Shown: piece by piece, positions 22,201-32,880 of the stretch
Layout of the letters: each line of letters begins with the position of its first letter
Numbering within the stretch: position 1 is the first letter of the stretch
NCBI GenBank assembly: GCA_001579985.1
Contig: LRSR01010756.1
Location: 1 to 34,283, forward strand
Reading direction: 5' to 3'
Origin: Hypsibius dujardini
Lineage: Eukaryota > Tardigrada > Eutardigrada > Parachela > Hypsibiidae
Length of the DNA: 34,283 nt
The notes under the pieces: model-generated
Seen by the model: only the letters and a program-made list of their open reading frames with translations
Told to the model about the DNA's origin: nothing
The model's database searches: none
Program-made: the position numbers and the translations under genes

Positions 22201-22637
22201 ATAAACACAAACGTTGTCGCCATCCCCAGCCACAATCCAAATTGACTATCCAAATACGTTAACATCGAAATAATCCGTGTCTGCTGAAGATGTAAGGCAG
22301 CTTCCCCATTGACGACCCAATCGCCAAAGTCCAGGGAAAACATCAGCAGTAACACAGATGGGACCCCAAATCGAAGTACCCTAAAAATTCGTTGTCGAGT
22401 CGAGACTCCACTTTTGCCACTTTCCTGAGGCCGTCCGCCTAGCAAAAGCTGGATATAATTAAAGCAGGGAGATGGCCGAAGAACTTCATATGGAGTGAGG
22501 GGGACAAGCACAGAGGGGATCGTCATTGGCGGAATCTCGCACGACCATTTTCGCTCCATCGAGCGTGTCAGCTCGCCCATGGTCTTCGGTTGAGTTAGAA
22601 GTAAATCATCATGATCAAACTGATGAAGTATCGACAT
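19230..22637 (-). CDS. gustatory-receptor-like 7TM chemoreceptor, 464 aa
   Basis: Six exons join in frame: 22637-22160, 21370-20913, 20195-20022, 19695-19633, 19575-19462 and 19337-19230; all introns are GT-AG. Seven hydrophobic segments are visible: FGVPSVLLLMFSLDFGDWVV, LWLGMATTFVFIAKA, ALAWVLITALALFSLF, a long one around IVAIILRTFFFISEVSAL, the segment ending FVYSA, MYVAALGLTTVFPAIL, and VTLLLGFAGFTCFLI. A long cytoplasmic N-terminus (about 80 residues), the LIDLDQCFALQ-VLFFVIDNSLG stretch and the segment HSLTVAGIATLTRSFG before TM7 are typical of the insect Gr/GRL superfamily, which has inverted topology and forms ion channels. The classic TYxxxxxQF ending is missing. The start is uncertain: the frame is open further upstream to 22784, and the exon 5 acceptor is weak. 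Confidence 0.75.
20196..20912. other. AT-rich intron of the gustatory-receptor-like gene
   Basis: A 717-bp intron with A/T homopurine-type repeats (AAATA units near 20236-20290). No separate gene seen. Confidence 0.6.
22001..22140. repeat. three degenerate tandem repeats, about 47 bp each
   Basis: Units starting TAATAA and ending TTGTTGATA/TTATTGATA run 22001-22043, 22050-22091 and 22093-22140. They lie in the first intron of the gustatory-receptor-like gene, next to its donor site at 22159. Confidence 0.7.
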
Positions 22638-24379
22638 GGGAGAAAAAAAATTGCCGTACGATTTTCGAACTAGAATCCCCGGAGTTTTTGGCACATAAAC
22701 CGTGCACAGTTGGAGGGCCAAGTAACGCGTGTACAACACAAGGCAGACAAAAGAACACAAGGCAGACAAAGTAACAGTGACCACTGGTCGGGTGATGGGT
22801 GATTTAATTTCAACTTAAAATGACACTGCACCTCGGCCTGATGTAAGGTCTGTCCACGGTGCGGTAAGTGAGACTTCCTGCTGGGAAGCATGCTTTTTTA
22901 TTCGAATTGATATTTGACGCCTTGGCAGGCTCAGTATGAAAGTACAACGCTGTGCCTATTCGCGCTATAGACATCTCAGGCGCGCGGTTACGCGTCCGCA
23001 TTAGCAGGAAATATTGGAGAGTAGGTCACAGTTTTAATTGCTTTACACAGTGAGAGGAACGACGGACGGTTGGGACGGTAAGTGGTAAAACCGACCGTCT
23101 ACTTGCCTGCGATTACGGAAGCTCTTGAGAAAAATGGCACTATGTCCAGTGCACATCCTATATACAGTACACGCACAGTGACGCATCGCAGTAAGGCTTG
23201 CATGAGCAATATTTGTGTTCACGTTTGAATCTGTGTTGAGGTTAATTTCTGAGTTGTTGTTTGGGGTTTGACATGCCGTGTGAGACAATTCAAAATTTCA
23301 CACTTTTCAAATGCCACCCTGGCACTATTCCAAAGATTATTAAAGTTGTTATTGTACGAACATTCATAAATGAGTGACTGATGATATTTTGTACTTTGGC
23401 ACAATTGTTGTTTTCCATAAACCAGTCAATGACGCCCTTGGAAAACAAATAAAAAGTCAGATGTCCCACACGGCTTGCCAAAAACCAAACAGTGATCCAT
23501 AAAGTAATCTCGGCACAGCTGTAAGATACTGCATGATGGTTGTTATTCTTGTGAGTATAGCGATTCCGTCTCTACAGGGAGGACATTTTTTTTTCACACT
23601 GCGATATCAAAAATTTCATTTGGAATCAAACAGGTTCAGTTCAATACTGTTCAAACTTCAAAGGGAGGAGGAATGTATGTTGTTTGGCGAGGATTGAAAC
23701 TGCGGTCATGGCTCTCCGGTATGAGCTCATAACTCTGCACCATAGATCTCAAAAAGTAATTGGCTGTTGCCACTCAGTTTAAGCCTAATTGAGTTTTAAA
23801 GAGGGATTGTGTTGACAGTGTTTGTTTCCTCGTTGTTGGCATCGCTCGTCTGTTAAACACTGGTGCCAGCAAATGCCATTCGATAGTATACCAGCTTAAA
23901 AGTATACAGGGCCAAATTCAATTTATTATGCTATTAGGAGAGACTGGATCTGAAAGAGTCTGCAGCTTTTTATGATTTATGAAGATGAAAGTTTAATAAT
24001 TTGCGTTGCTTTTATTGCAATAATTTAGTGTCACTAATGAAGCCATAACTACATATACATAAGTCATAAGAATTTAAAAGAACGTTGTCATACAGCTGTG
24101 CCGCGGTTACTTTGAGGGTGGCTCTTTGGGTTCTGGTGGGCCATGGGGGTAAAACGTATCAAATGAGTTTTGATTGATATTGGTCACATTTCAGTACATG
24201 TTAAAGGCCTTGTTGTCGTTTCTATTAATTTCGTCCTCTTCCCCAAGGGAACTTTAGCATCTTTCCAAAGCTTTCCCTTGTAGTTTTCAAGTAATTTCCT
24301 TTCAATTAAATTTTATTTTTAACGATTTCGTCTGATACGGGTATTCGATCACCGCTAACTTACACTCCGCGAAAGGCAA
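22638..24379. other. intergenic
   Basis: About 1.7 kb upstream of the gustatory-receptor-like gene. The frame upstream of its ATG stays open to 22784 and could belong to it. A TGTATATAGG on the minus strand near 23160 is a possible TATA element. Nothing else recognised. Confidence 0.4.
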
Positions 24380-25377
24380 AAGCCGTTCACAAACTAACTG
24401 CTGATGGATTGACTTAGTCTCGCATCTCCAAATTGTACGGCTATACTGAAAACTGGTCTCTGAATGTATCGAAAAAGCACGATTCTCAGACGGGCATGCC
24501 GTATACGTAGCGGAGAAAATCGAGACCGCAGCGCAAGATATCGAAGGGATTAGCCGTCACGGTTAAATCGCTCGCCAAAACTCAAGGAATGCGGGATCAT
24601 ACCAGCAAGAAAATCTCTCGACCGCTGAAGGACATTGTCAACGTTCAGGTTTTTTTCCCAGCACTGTGCAGAAGACGCCGAAGGAACTACACATTTGCAA
24701 AACGAATCCCGTCAAGAACGTCCTCACAGCTATTCACACACAAAAACGCGTCGAGTGGTGCATCGTTTGGTGAATAATTGATTAAACAATATTCAAACGC
24801 TCAATCGATTGGTTGATTTCCTTGATTGCAGATCCACATTCAACATGGAAAAGATGGCTACGATGAAGCCCTTCAAATAAATTCGTTTAAACTCCGCGTT
24901 TTTGTCATGTTTTGGGGCGGTGTTTCGCGTTCGAAGAAGTTGCTCTGGTGAAAGTAACGGGAATTGTGGAGAAGATAGAACACTGGGGTCCTATCAAGAC
25001 AATGGACCAGCATAAGTGTAAGGATCTGCTCTCCGCGTATTTATTCCCGTTTTTGAAAAAGAACTGCGACCAGGTTTGGGTGTTCCAACAGGACAGTGTG
25101 TTGATGCGCAACTTCAAAATTATGAAGGAATGGTTTTGGAGTCGACGTGCCGTTGTGGGCTGCGAAATCGCCCGATTTGAGCATTATTGAAAATATCTGG
25201 AATCGTATCCGGTTGCTACTGCAAGGCGAGGAAATCCTGACGACGGCAGATATCGAACATGTTGTTCCACAGTTGTGGAAGCGAGTAGTGGGGAAGGTGA
25301 GTTACTTAGCAAAACTGTACGATTCCATTTTTAATCGTCTGCAGAAAGTCATCGATAACAACAGTGCTCAAGTTTGA
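24380..25377 (+). pseudogene. decayed Tc1/mariner-type transposase
   Basis: The central and C-terminal parts match the DDE transposases of Tc1/mariner elements: MFWGGVS (24909 on), WVFQQDSV carrying the second catalytic Asp (around 25078-25101), and WAAKSPDLSIIENIWNRI with the third acidic position (around 25159-25210). At least three frames are needed to read through, and stop codons lie at 24775 and elsewhere, so the copy is dead. The N-terminal DNA-binding part (about 24380-24770) is poorly preserved. I found no terminal inverted repeats. Its TA target preference matches the flanks of the MITE at 8900-9214, but I see no evidence that the two are related. Confidence 0.75.
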
Positions 25378-25866
25378 TATTCGATAGTTTTTATCGAGTT
25401 TGTTGATCTGGTCCTGGGTGTTTTGTACATACATTTTTGTATCAACATTTTAAAATAGTTTCCTGCCGACCTGATTTTCTGATTCTGTGGTGCGTGTAGT
25501 GCGTTGACAGTCCAATAAATCAATCAGCAGTTAAGTCAATCGAATGCATAATTGTCTCATATGGCCTACCAGAACCCAAAGAGTAACCCTCAAAGTAATC
25601 GCAGCACCTTCATGGCCTTTACATATTCCATCTCTGCGACAGATCAAAATTATGAAAAGTGCAATTGCACGGAATATGCTGCGTTCCAAGCTCATACATA
25701 AAATGTGGATTGAGTGGCATCCCAAATGTCGTGCTGCTTCGAATGACATGCTGTCATGCTGCAGTGCGGTTTTTATAATTTAGTCAATCAACATTAAATG
25801 GCACAGTAAGCAGCTGACGTCCCGTGTTTGGTACGGCACCCTGGAGACGAACAATTACTACAACCG
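25378..25866. other. intergenic, upstream of the intact GPCR
   Basis: Spacer between the transposase remnant and the plus-strand GPCR. No gene recognised. Confidence 0.4.
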
Positions 25867-25873
25867 TATATAG
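25867..25873 (+). promoter_or_regulatory. TATA-like element of the intact GPCR
   Basis: TATATAG, 53 bp before the first in-frame ATG (25920) and about 125 bp before the favoured ATG (25992). Transcription would start near 25897. Confidence 0.4.
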
Positions 25874-25991
25874 CCATCGCACAATTGTCTGCAGTACCTT
25901 CCAGTACTGTAGAGAGTAGATGCCAGTTCTTAGAAATTGTTCAAGGGGTTATAATTTTTTTCGCTCTAACAGTTTACTTTCAACAACCAAA

Positions 25992-27119
25992 ATGAATGCT
26001 TCCACCGAAAAGGTGCTCCCGCATTTGCCGATAAATAACTCCACCAATTGTACGGTGACATGGGAGGAGAAACTAGCAACCCAGCTGCCAGGCTTCCTCC
26101 TCGGTGCACTCATCATCATCGCTCAACTCACTAACCTCATCGTATTCAACTTCTACCGCAGCAAGGACCACTACATCTTATTTCACATCTCCCTCGCTAT
26201 CAGTTCCCTTCTGTCTGGCATCTCACTCCTCTCCGGCAACCTCCTCCGCTACCAGGACCTCACCCCGTTGGTCATCTGGCTGACCAAGCTCCTGGGCCTG
26301 GTTCTCATTTTATTAGCCGACAGTTCCGCCCTTTTCGCTATTTTCTGCATCAGCATTGACCGTTGGCTCTCCGTGGAGTACCCTGCGAGATATCGCTCTC
26401 TCGTGTCACGGAAAAAAATCCTATTTGTCATAATAATATTTATTTGGACCGGCTCGATTTTTGTAGTTTCCGCTGGGATGATCCGGTACTGGAGCGACTT
26501 TTCCATCACACCCTGCAGCTATCGTAAAATCTTCGCCCCGCAAGATGCCGCCTTTCCCGTGTGGAGTTTATTTAGAGGCCCTATCGTGCTTCCGTTTCTC
26601 TTCTTCAGCCAAATTCGAATCTTCGTCATCGGAAGCTCGATGAAGCTCCGGCGGTGGCGTGGGAGAGCGTCTGTGTCGGCTGCTGGAGTCCTTCAAGAAT
26701 TGCAACTGCGAGCTCATGCTTCAGAAGCTCCACGACAGCAACCTAGCTTACTTCAAAGCAGAGTTTTCCGCATCGTGTGGCACTCAATGTTAGCCAGTAT
26801 GGCGGTCGTTATAATCACCTTAGCCATCAACGTTCCTTTCATAATCTTTGCATGGTTGGAGATCACGACCGCCTCATTCATGGTACGAGTATTTGCTTTC
26901 CTGTTGCTGGTGCAGCACTGCTACTCACCCCTCATTTATTTGTGCCTGTTCCCGCATTATCGAGCTGTCTTTGTGCGAGCTTATACCGTTGCTCGTCGCC
27001 GGTATAATGCTATTGCTCGGCATGCCAGTGTTGGAGCGGTGAGCGGTTCGGAGGCGACATCGCGACGACCCATACCTTCTCCGTCATGCAACCGTTCTTG
27101 GCACCTAGCCCGCGGATAG
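25992..27119 (+). CDS. orphan rhodopsin-class GPCR, single exon, 375 aa
   Basis: I chose the ATG at 25992 because its context is better (CAAAATG) and it gives a typical receptor N-terminus with N-glycosylation sites (NAS, NST, NCT). An in-frame ATG at 25920 would add 24 residues and is the first one after the TATA-like box. Landmarks in the 375-aa numbering are N48 (1.50), an LAISS segment with Ser72 where Asp2.50 is normal, D123-R124-W125 in place of DRY, a TM4 tryptophan (IIFIWTGSIF), LPFLFF in TM5, and SPLIY in place of NPxxY in TM7. The conserved Cys3.25 is absent (Lys99 by count), so the usual ECL2 disulfide cannot form. ICL3 is Arg/Ser/Gln-rich. The frame is intact and intronless, unlike the other two GPCRs here. 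Ligand unknown. Confidence 0.9.
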   Translation: MNASTEKVLPHLPINNSTNCTVTWEEKLATQLPGFLLGALIIIAQLTNLIVFNFYRSKDHYILFHISLAISSLLSGISLLSGNLLRYQDLTPLVIWLTKLLGLVLILLADSSALFAIFCISIDRWLSVEYPARYRSLVSRKKILFVIIIFIWTGSIFVVSAGMIRYWSDFSITPCSYRKIFAPQDAAFPVWSLFRGPIVLPFLFFSQIRIFVIGSSMKLRRWRGRASVSAAGVLQELQLRAHASEAPRQQPSLLQSRVFRIVWHSMLASMAVVIITLAINVPFIIFAWLEITTASFMVRVFAFLLLVQHCYSPLIYLCLFPHYRAVFVRAYTVARRRYNAIARHASVGAVSGSEATSRRPIPSPSCNRSWHLARG

Positions 27120-29640
27120 CTTTCTCCAGCACTGTCATAGTAGTCACGTTTATTTAAAGATGCCAATATTTGAAACTGATGCTTAAGAATTAATATATGG
27201 TAAGCAATTTCACAGCAGGGTTGCAATGTAACTATGCTCTAACAAATATTAGGTTGTTAAGTCTCCGAAGCGCCATTGCACATATTTAAGGTTATATTTA
27301 ATCCCGCTGAAGAGTCAAGTCATTACCCAGCAGGAGTCGCACAGTTTTATAGCCAAGTCAGTGCTTGGCCGGAATTTGTCCGGCTGTGAAACCAGATAAC
27401 TACGCACAAGTGAGCCGGCAATTCTCAGTGATGCTATGGATATGTGGTACAACGCGCTATTGAAGCTTCATTGTCATTAAAGGTATTCGAACACGTTATT
27501 GCTTGCGATTGGTACTCATGTATTGAGCCGGTTTTATTTGAGCGTAATGATTGGAAATGGAAATCCCAACGAAACGAAACAAGCAAGGCATGCGCCTGTT
27601 TAATCATGTCTCATGGATGATGGAGAGCAGCGAAAAAGATGAAAGCTTAGTTAAAAGCCAAAAATTTCTGGTCAAAAAATATCCGGTCTTTCCTTATCCA
27701 GTTTACTGGACTGGCATCATTTCTCTGGGTTCCCAAATTTTCTTTGAAGTGAGCATACCGGCCTTATCGTCGCTCAAATCCCTCGCTGGATGCGTTTTAA
27801 GCCAGAGAACCGAGAATCCGCCAATCCTTTCTCACTTGGGAGCCTTCTGCTTTTAGTTTTCCACTGATGCGTTCGTGTCACGTATGCAAATTTGCTTCAC
27901 CGTGTTTTGTGTAAATTGTAAAAGGGAAGAAAACCCGGTTCTAATTGGCTTACGCAAGCTGACTAATCATACGCCATTCCTACCTTCTTACTAGTAATTA
28001 CCGACATAGGAGTGGACATCAACGAGCTGCCTTACTATCGTTACGTATTGTGGTTACTCTAAAAAATCATGGTACTGTGATTCTGTGCCAACAATGTATC
28101 TTCTGACCTGTCTGTTTTGTTGGGTCGAGTTGCGATGAGCAGATACAATGACGGTGTCATCGCATTCGCGCTTTACTTAGGCGATATCGGCGGATGACCA
28201 AACCTGTCTGAATTTGACTACACCACCATCTCTAAAATGTTCAAACTCTTCGCGCAAATGTTCTCCGTAAAATTTTGAATACAGTTTCGATTGGTGGATT
28301 TGTCATGGTGTTGGTAAACGCCAAGCCAGATTATTCTTTTACAAGGAATGATGTGCGAAATAAGATGTAACTTATTGTTTTTACAACTATTCAATATCAT
28401 TACAAGCTTCGTTAAATTTTGGCTGGATAGTGAATAAGCTGTGCTGGAAGGAAAACATCAGTTGAGTAGGGAATTGGCTATTCCGCCGTGGAAAACCGAG
28501 GGATAGCGACTTGGCTATTCAGCCGGAAGAACTCTAGCCGAATAGACATTTCCTATTTTCTATATTTAATGGGCACCCCAGGGGTTTAACGGATCTTTAA
28601 ACCGCGCGGGGAGGGGGCATTTGTGGGGGAGTAAGATTTTTAGGAGGCAACTCTGTTTCGAATTAAAAATTTGAGCCTAAAAATTAATTGAGGCAACCAT
28701 AATTTGCCTCCATTTTGCTGGCGAAAAACATATCTCCCCAAACCTCGAGTTAAATAAAAAAATTTAAGTGCCCCGCCCGCAACTCCTTCAATTAATGTGG
28801 TAGGCCCATTTGCACAGTGCCTCCCTCCCGCTCGCATCAGAGGAACTCTACAGAACACCGAAGATTTTTATCCGTAGGCAAATATTATTTGTCAAGACTA
28901 CCTGCGGAAAATTCCAGCTTAATGGAAATATAAGCGTCAACGCGAAAGGGTAGCCACGTATATGTAAGTCTAGCAGATGTTTTAATTTGCAAACAAATTT
29001 ATTTGTTAATTTTGCTTAGACAAATTTTCAAAATCTTTTAAATATACATCTTTAAATCCTTGGACAAAATTTTGGAGCCTGTCTGCAGACAAGCTTTGAC
29101 GTCATATTTTGTTTGACGAACTAAATTCCACCAAGCATCATGATTATAACTCTATTATAGTAGCCTAAAGGGGACTCATTTTGCGTTCCACCTCTGAAAA
29201 TCGTCCCAAGTAAGAACAATTCTCATGCTTTTATGTCCGCACGAAAGTATTTATTGTAGTCGCCATAACGAATAAGTTTGATGTACCCCGTTATCCACTG
29301 AACCATAATACGGCATTGTAATAGATAACACTATCGAAGATATAGGAACAATCCACGACTAATAAGAAAAAGAATGGTGATGGAATGGTGAGTGATGGAA
29401 CCCTGCTCAGGAGAAAGGTGCGGACCTCGGTTATTTATGAATAACCGAGAAAACCTTTTCAGATATGACTAGGATATTTGGCACTTACATAACATATGCA
29501 TTACAATTTCAAAGTTAACAAACATGATACGGGAGAAAAAATCCTGAGTTATTGGTTAGGTGTGGGGATGGACTGTAGAAATGATATTAAATTGCAGTGC
29601 GAGTTGGAACTCCGCGCAATGCGACACTACGCGGTTTGCG
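27120..29640. other. intergenic
   Basis: About 2.5 kb between the 3' ends of two convergent GPCR genes. The frame at 27551-27856 (+) has no recognisable motif. Positions 28600-28870 are rich in short G and C runs. No tRNA or other RNA gene was seen. Confidence 0.45.
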
Positions 29641-30000
29641 CTAAGAAAAGTTACAGCGCAACATGCGATTAATTTTAGTCCGCAAGCCGTCCAGACACAG
29701 GTAAAAGATGAGAGGGCTCAGCCAGGAATGTGCAATTTGACCGACCGACTGGATGAGGAACAACGTCGGGTCCCAGTAGTTTGCGACGTTCGCGACCAAA
29801 ATGAAGAATACAACATTGGGCGTCCAGCACAAGATCATTTCCAGCACCAAAACCGTCAACAAACGGGTCTTTTGATGCCGTCCCCCCTGCGATGGCGGCC
29901 CTCGTGTTCCTTGCGGATCGGCGTTGCGGTTCGGCGCGGCCACAATGGCCACCTTGGGTGCTACGAAATTGGGCGCCTAAACACATGAGCAAGTACGGGA

Positions 30001-30120
30001 GCTCGTTTAGGGTCCTTAAAAGTTGGAACCAGGACCCCTCAGGCCATGGGGTGATCAAAGGGGCAAAGTACATCTTTGCAAAATAAAACAAAAATTCAGC
30101 CTATTGTTCGTCCCCATTTG
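30001..30120 (+). repeat. dispersed repeat, copy 1
   Basis: Begins GCTCGTTTAGGG, then GGAACCAGGACCCCT, then a G-rich stretch and an A/T-rich tail. Lies in the last intron of the GPCR at 29641-32105. Confidence 0.7.
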
Positions 30121-30356
30121 GGAAATTGTGTGACTGTGCGGGTCAGATCTCCAAGGGTTCCTACAGGGGGAATATTGAATTTCTTTTCGAAACTGAACCC
30201 CAAATTCGAATTCTTATATTTTTGGACTTGGACAAAACTCAAAACCTGATTGAGATGTTTTTGGAAATATTGGAAATCCCGGGGTCCTTCGAACTCAGAC
30301 CGCCACAGCCCCACAAGTTCTAGAATGATCAGAAACGATAGGCGCGGCTACGTTCG

Positions 30357-30480
30357 GCTCGTTTAGGGTTCTTACAATTAAAACCATGACCCTCGCGGTA
30401 GGGCCAGAGGCTGGGCCAGAGGCTGGGCCAATGGGCAAAATGCATTTTTTCAAAATTAAACCCAATACTCGGCTTTTTGT
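30357..30480 (+). repeat. dispersed repeat, copy 2
   Basis: Begins GCTCGTTTAGGGTTCTTACA, then AACCATGACCCT, a duplicated GGGCCAGAGGCT unit and an A/T-rich tail. Same intron and orientation as copy 1. Confidence 0.7.
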
Positions 30481-31520
30481 TTCTGATCATTTTGACCCAA
30501 GATTTGACTTTTTGCTCCTAATCATTATGGTTGAGTCCGGGGGTGGATTTCCGAAACCCCGAGTATTTCAAAACGCCTTCAAAAAATAAAGATTTTCCTT
30601 CAAATTTGAATAATTACGAATGGTTTTGGTTTACCATTTGCAGTGATTATTAGAGTGTGTATATTGGACCCAAAAAAAATCATAAATTTGGTAAAAAAGC
30701 TGAGGTTATTGAAAAATGTTTTGAGACCACAGGGGCCCATTGCAAACCGGCTACCCACACCTACCACAAGTTTCAAAATTAGAAGATACAGACAGCCAGT
30801 TTCGAGTTTGATTTTGAATAAAATCGATCTTTTATGGTGAGTTTTTATGAGGTTTTCATGATGAGGAGACCTTAAAGATTCTCAAAATATTAATATTAAA
30901 TCACTCGAGGAAAGGAAATTGCTCAGAACCGGAAAACATAAAAGGGGGGAACAAAGATGGCTTGGATCTAAGCCACGCCGAGAACACAAGCCTCTCATGG
31001 TATGTGTTTCATGGTGGCGTGTTCTTGCGTCTTGAATTTGCTTTCATTAAAACATTACCGCCACAAATTACGTCATCAACAATGTTGAAAAACGAGGATT
31101 TTCTGTTCCTGGGATAATTAAGTACAAATGCATTCGGAATTGCCATTGAATTGGGCGACCTACCGGTACTGCTGGACGCGGCCGTGGATCTCCCCCAGGT
31201 GGCACTAATTCCGCAGCTACTCTGGAACGCTTCTTTTGTTGTAGTTGGCACATTTGATAAACGATCACCGCGTACATTGCCACAATCACGAACTCTGGCA
31301 TAGTGAAGCACAAGGTCTCTTGCACCGGCATGTAGGCCTGCAAGTGGCTTCGGTCGAGGACCTCACACTTGTTGCCCCCTTGTACGGCATTCCACCGGCC
31401 TATAAATTTAGAATGGAAACAGCTAAATCATGACTCCGACCGTTGAAGTCGCCCGTTGACCAAGGGGTGCCTCAAAAGTCTGTATCGAAACTCGTGTTTT
31501 AACTCTTAACTGTAACCTGT

Positions 31521-31577
31521 CGTGTGTTTGTGTGTGTGTGTGTCTGCGTGTCTGTGTGTCTATGTGTCTGCGTGTCC
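31521..31577. repeat. GT-rich microsatellite
   Basis: TGTGTGT repeats with interspersed TCTG/CTGCG units, in the first intron of the GPCR at 29641-32105. The apparent Val/Cys-rich frame here is a repeat artefact. Confidence 0.9.
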
Positions 31578-32105
31578 AATTTCTCGCTTTCTACCTATGA
31601 TGAGGGGTGGCAGTTGCAGGACGTGGACCGCCACCCACATGGCGACCACGGCCAGCACGGCCACTCGCGTGGTGTGCTTCTCGCGGTAGTGGACGGGCTA
31701 GGAGAGCGCCCACAGGCGGTTCGCCGCGACAAGAATATGCCCAAACCGGTTGGCCGCTGGGGTCACCCGTGAGCCCCAGTGCCATAGGACGGTGCAGCTG
31801 ACGAACGGGAACGGCCAGCGGTCCGGACCGATTTCCAGCATCACCATGGCTGGCATGAGGGTTATACCGGCCAGTAGGTCGATGACGGCGATGTTGATGA
31901 CGTAGACGTTGAAGGCTGTGCGCAGCTCTGCGTGCAGGATGAACGCCGCCACGATGAGTCCGTTGAGGAGAATGCTGAACGCACCTGAGCATTCCACGAA
32001 GCCGTACAGATTGACGGTGATGGAACGAGGGGGCAAGAAGGGCTTTGCGAGGTTAGCGGTACGGTTGAGCGATGTGGTATTGTTGGATAGGAACTCCATG
32101 TTCAT

Positions 32106-32756
32106 TAGGAGCTTAAGCTGCTCCCCTCCTGGCAAGGAATGATGAACCAATGTTACATCCACACATAATTATTTAATTATGTATTTCTAAAAATACAAAA
32201 CAAAATGAAAGTGATGGAAACCGCCATTTCCCAGTGTTTTCACAACTTTGATATTGTGCCGAAAACAGCTTCAAAGATAAAATAAATTTAACAAATAATC
32301 ATTTCAAAAACTGAAAAAAGATAATTCTGAGTTCCTGAGATGGTCTGAGTTCCCTTGGAAAATTTTCCCTAATCAGAATTAACAAATTTTGGGGTAAACA
32401 TTTATTTTACAGCATTTTTTTAAAATTTTGAGCGATAATGTCGCTGGCACAGCCCCGTTGCGCACCTTCAATGTATAAGGACAGGCAGCCCTAACGTTTT
32501 TCCGTCCAAGGCGAATATATGTAACCTGCAGCCACGAGAAAAGGTCACCAAAAAATGAAAAATGAGCATTGAAGTTCAGGCAGTGTTTCTTACAGTGAAT
32601 TGCAGGTATTGGCGAACAAAAGAAACGGAAGCGCTCTGCACGTATGACATGTTGCAGATTGTTGTTCTTACCGTTTATATAGAGCGAACTCTCACACTGG
32701 CATTGGTCAAACTGTAGTCGTCAGAGGCGTGTCGAGGGGAGAAGCAGAGAGCAGGG
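32106..32756. other. upstream region of the lesioned GPCR
   Basis: The frame is open without an ATG to 32162. A possible acceptor (TTGCCAG) just before the ATG suggests a 5' non-coding exon further upstream. Otherwise nothing recognised. Confidence 0.35.
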
Positions 32757-32880
32757 ACTCGTTTAGCGTTCTTACAGGCCGGAACCAAGACCCCTGGGGG
32801 TCTGGCCAGGGGGGTGGGCATGGGGTAATTTTTTTCAGATTTCACTACAAAAATTCGGTGAATTTTCAACTGATCATGTT
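32757..32880 (+). repeat. dispersed repeat, copy 3
   Basis: Begins ACTCGTTTAGCGTTCTTACA, then GGAACCAAGACCCCT, a G-rich stretch and an A/T-rich tail. Same order and orientation as the two copies at 30001 and 30357. Confidence 0.7.

Larger units (their letters stand above)
29641..32105 (-). pseudogene. rhodopsin-class GPCR, complete but for one in-frame stop
   Basis: Three exons join in frame: 32105-31595, 31399-31164 and 29952-29641. The introns are 195 and 1211 bp, and the total is 353 codons. Landmarks are N-glycosylation sites at the N-terminus (NNT, NRT), N1.50 in TM1 (LLNGLIV), D2.50 (IAVIDLLAG), Cys3.25, an NR motif ending TM3 (AANRLWALS), ECL2 Cys (NKCEV), CWTP in TM6 and SPLIFY in TM7. 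The only break is TAG at 31700-31698 in ICL2, where the frame reads WALS-stop-PVHYR. TM3 seems one residue too long and carries charged residues, which may be a second sign of decay. The splice pair for the last intron is ambiguous: GTAGGT with AAG, or GTCGCC with GTAG; both keep frame. Ligand unknown; TM6/TM7 resemble aminergic/muscarinic-like receptors. Confidence 0.8.

Noticed and set aside
27551-27856. Plus-strand 101-codon frame after the intact GPCR.
   Set aside because: No domain, signal peptide or family match; composition is not clearly coding.
31524-31801. Plus-strand frame beginning with Val/Cys repeats.
   Set aside because: GT microsatellite followed by the antisense of the GPCR exon.
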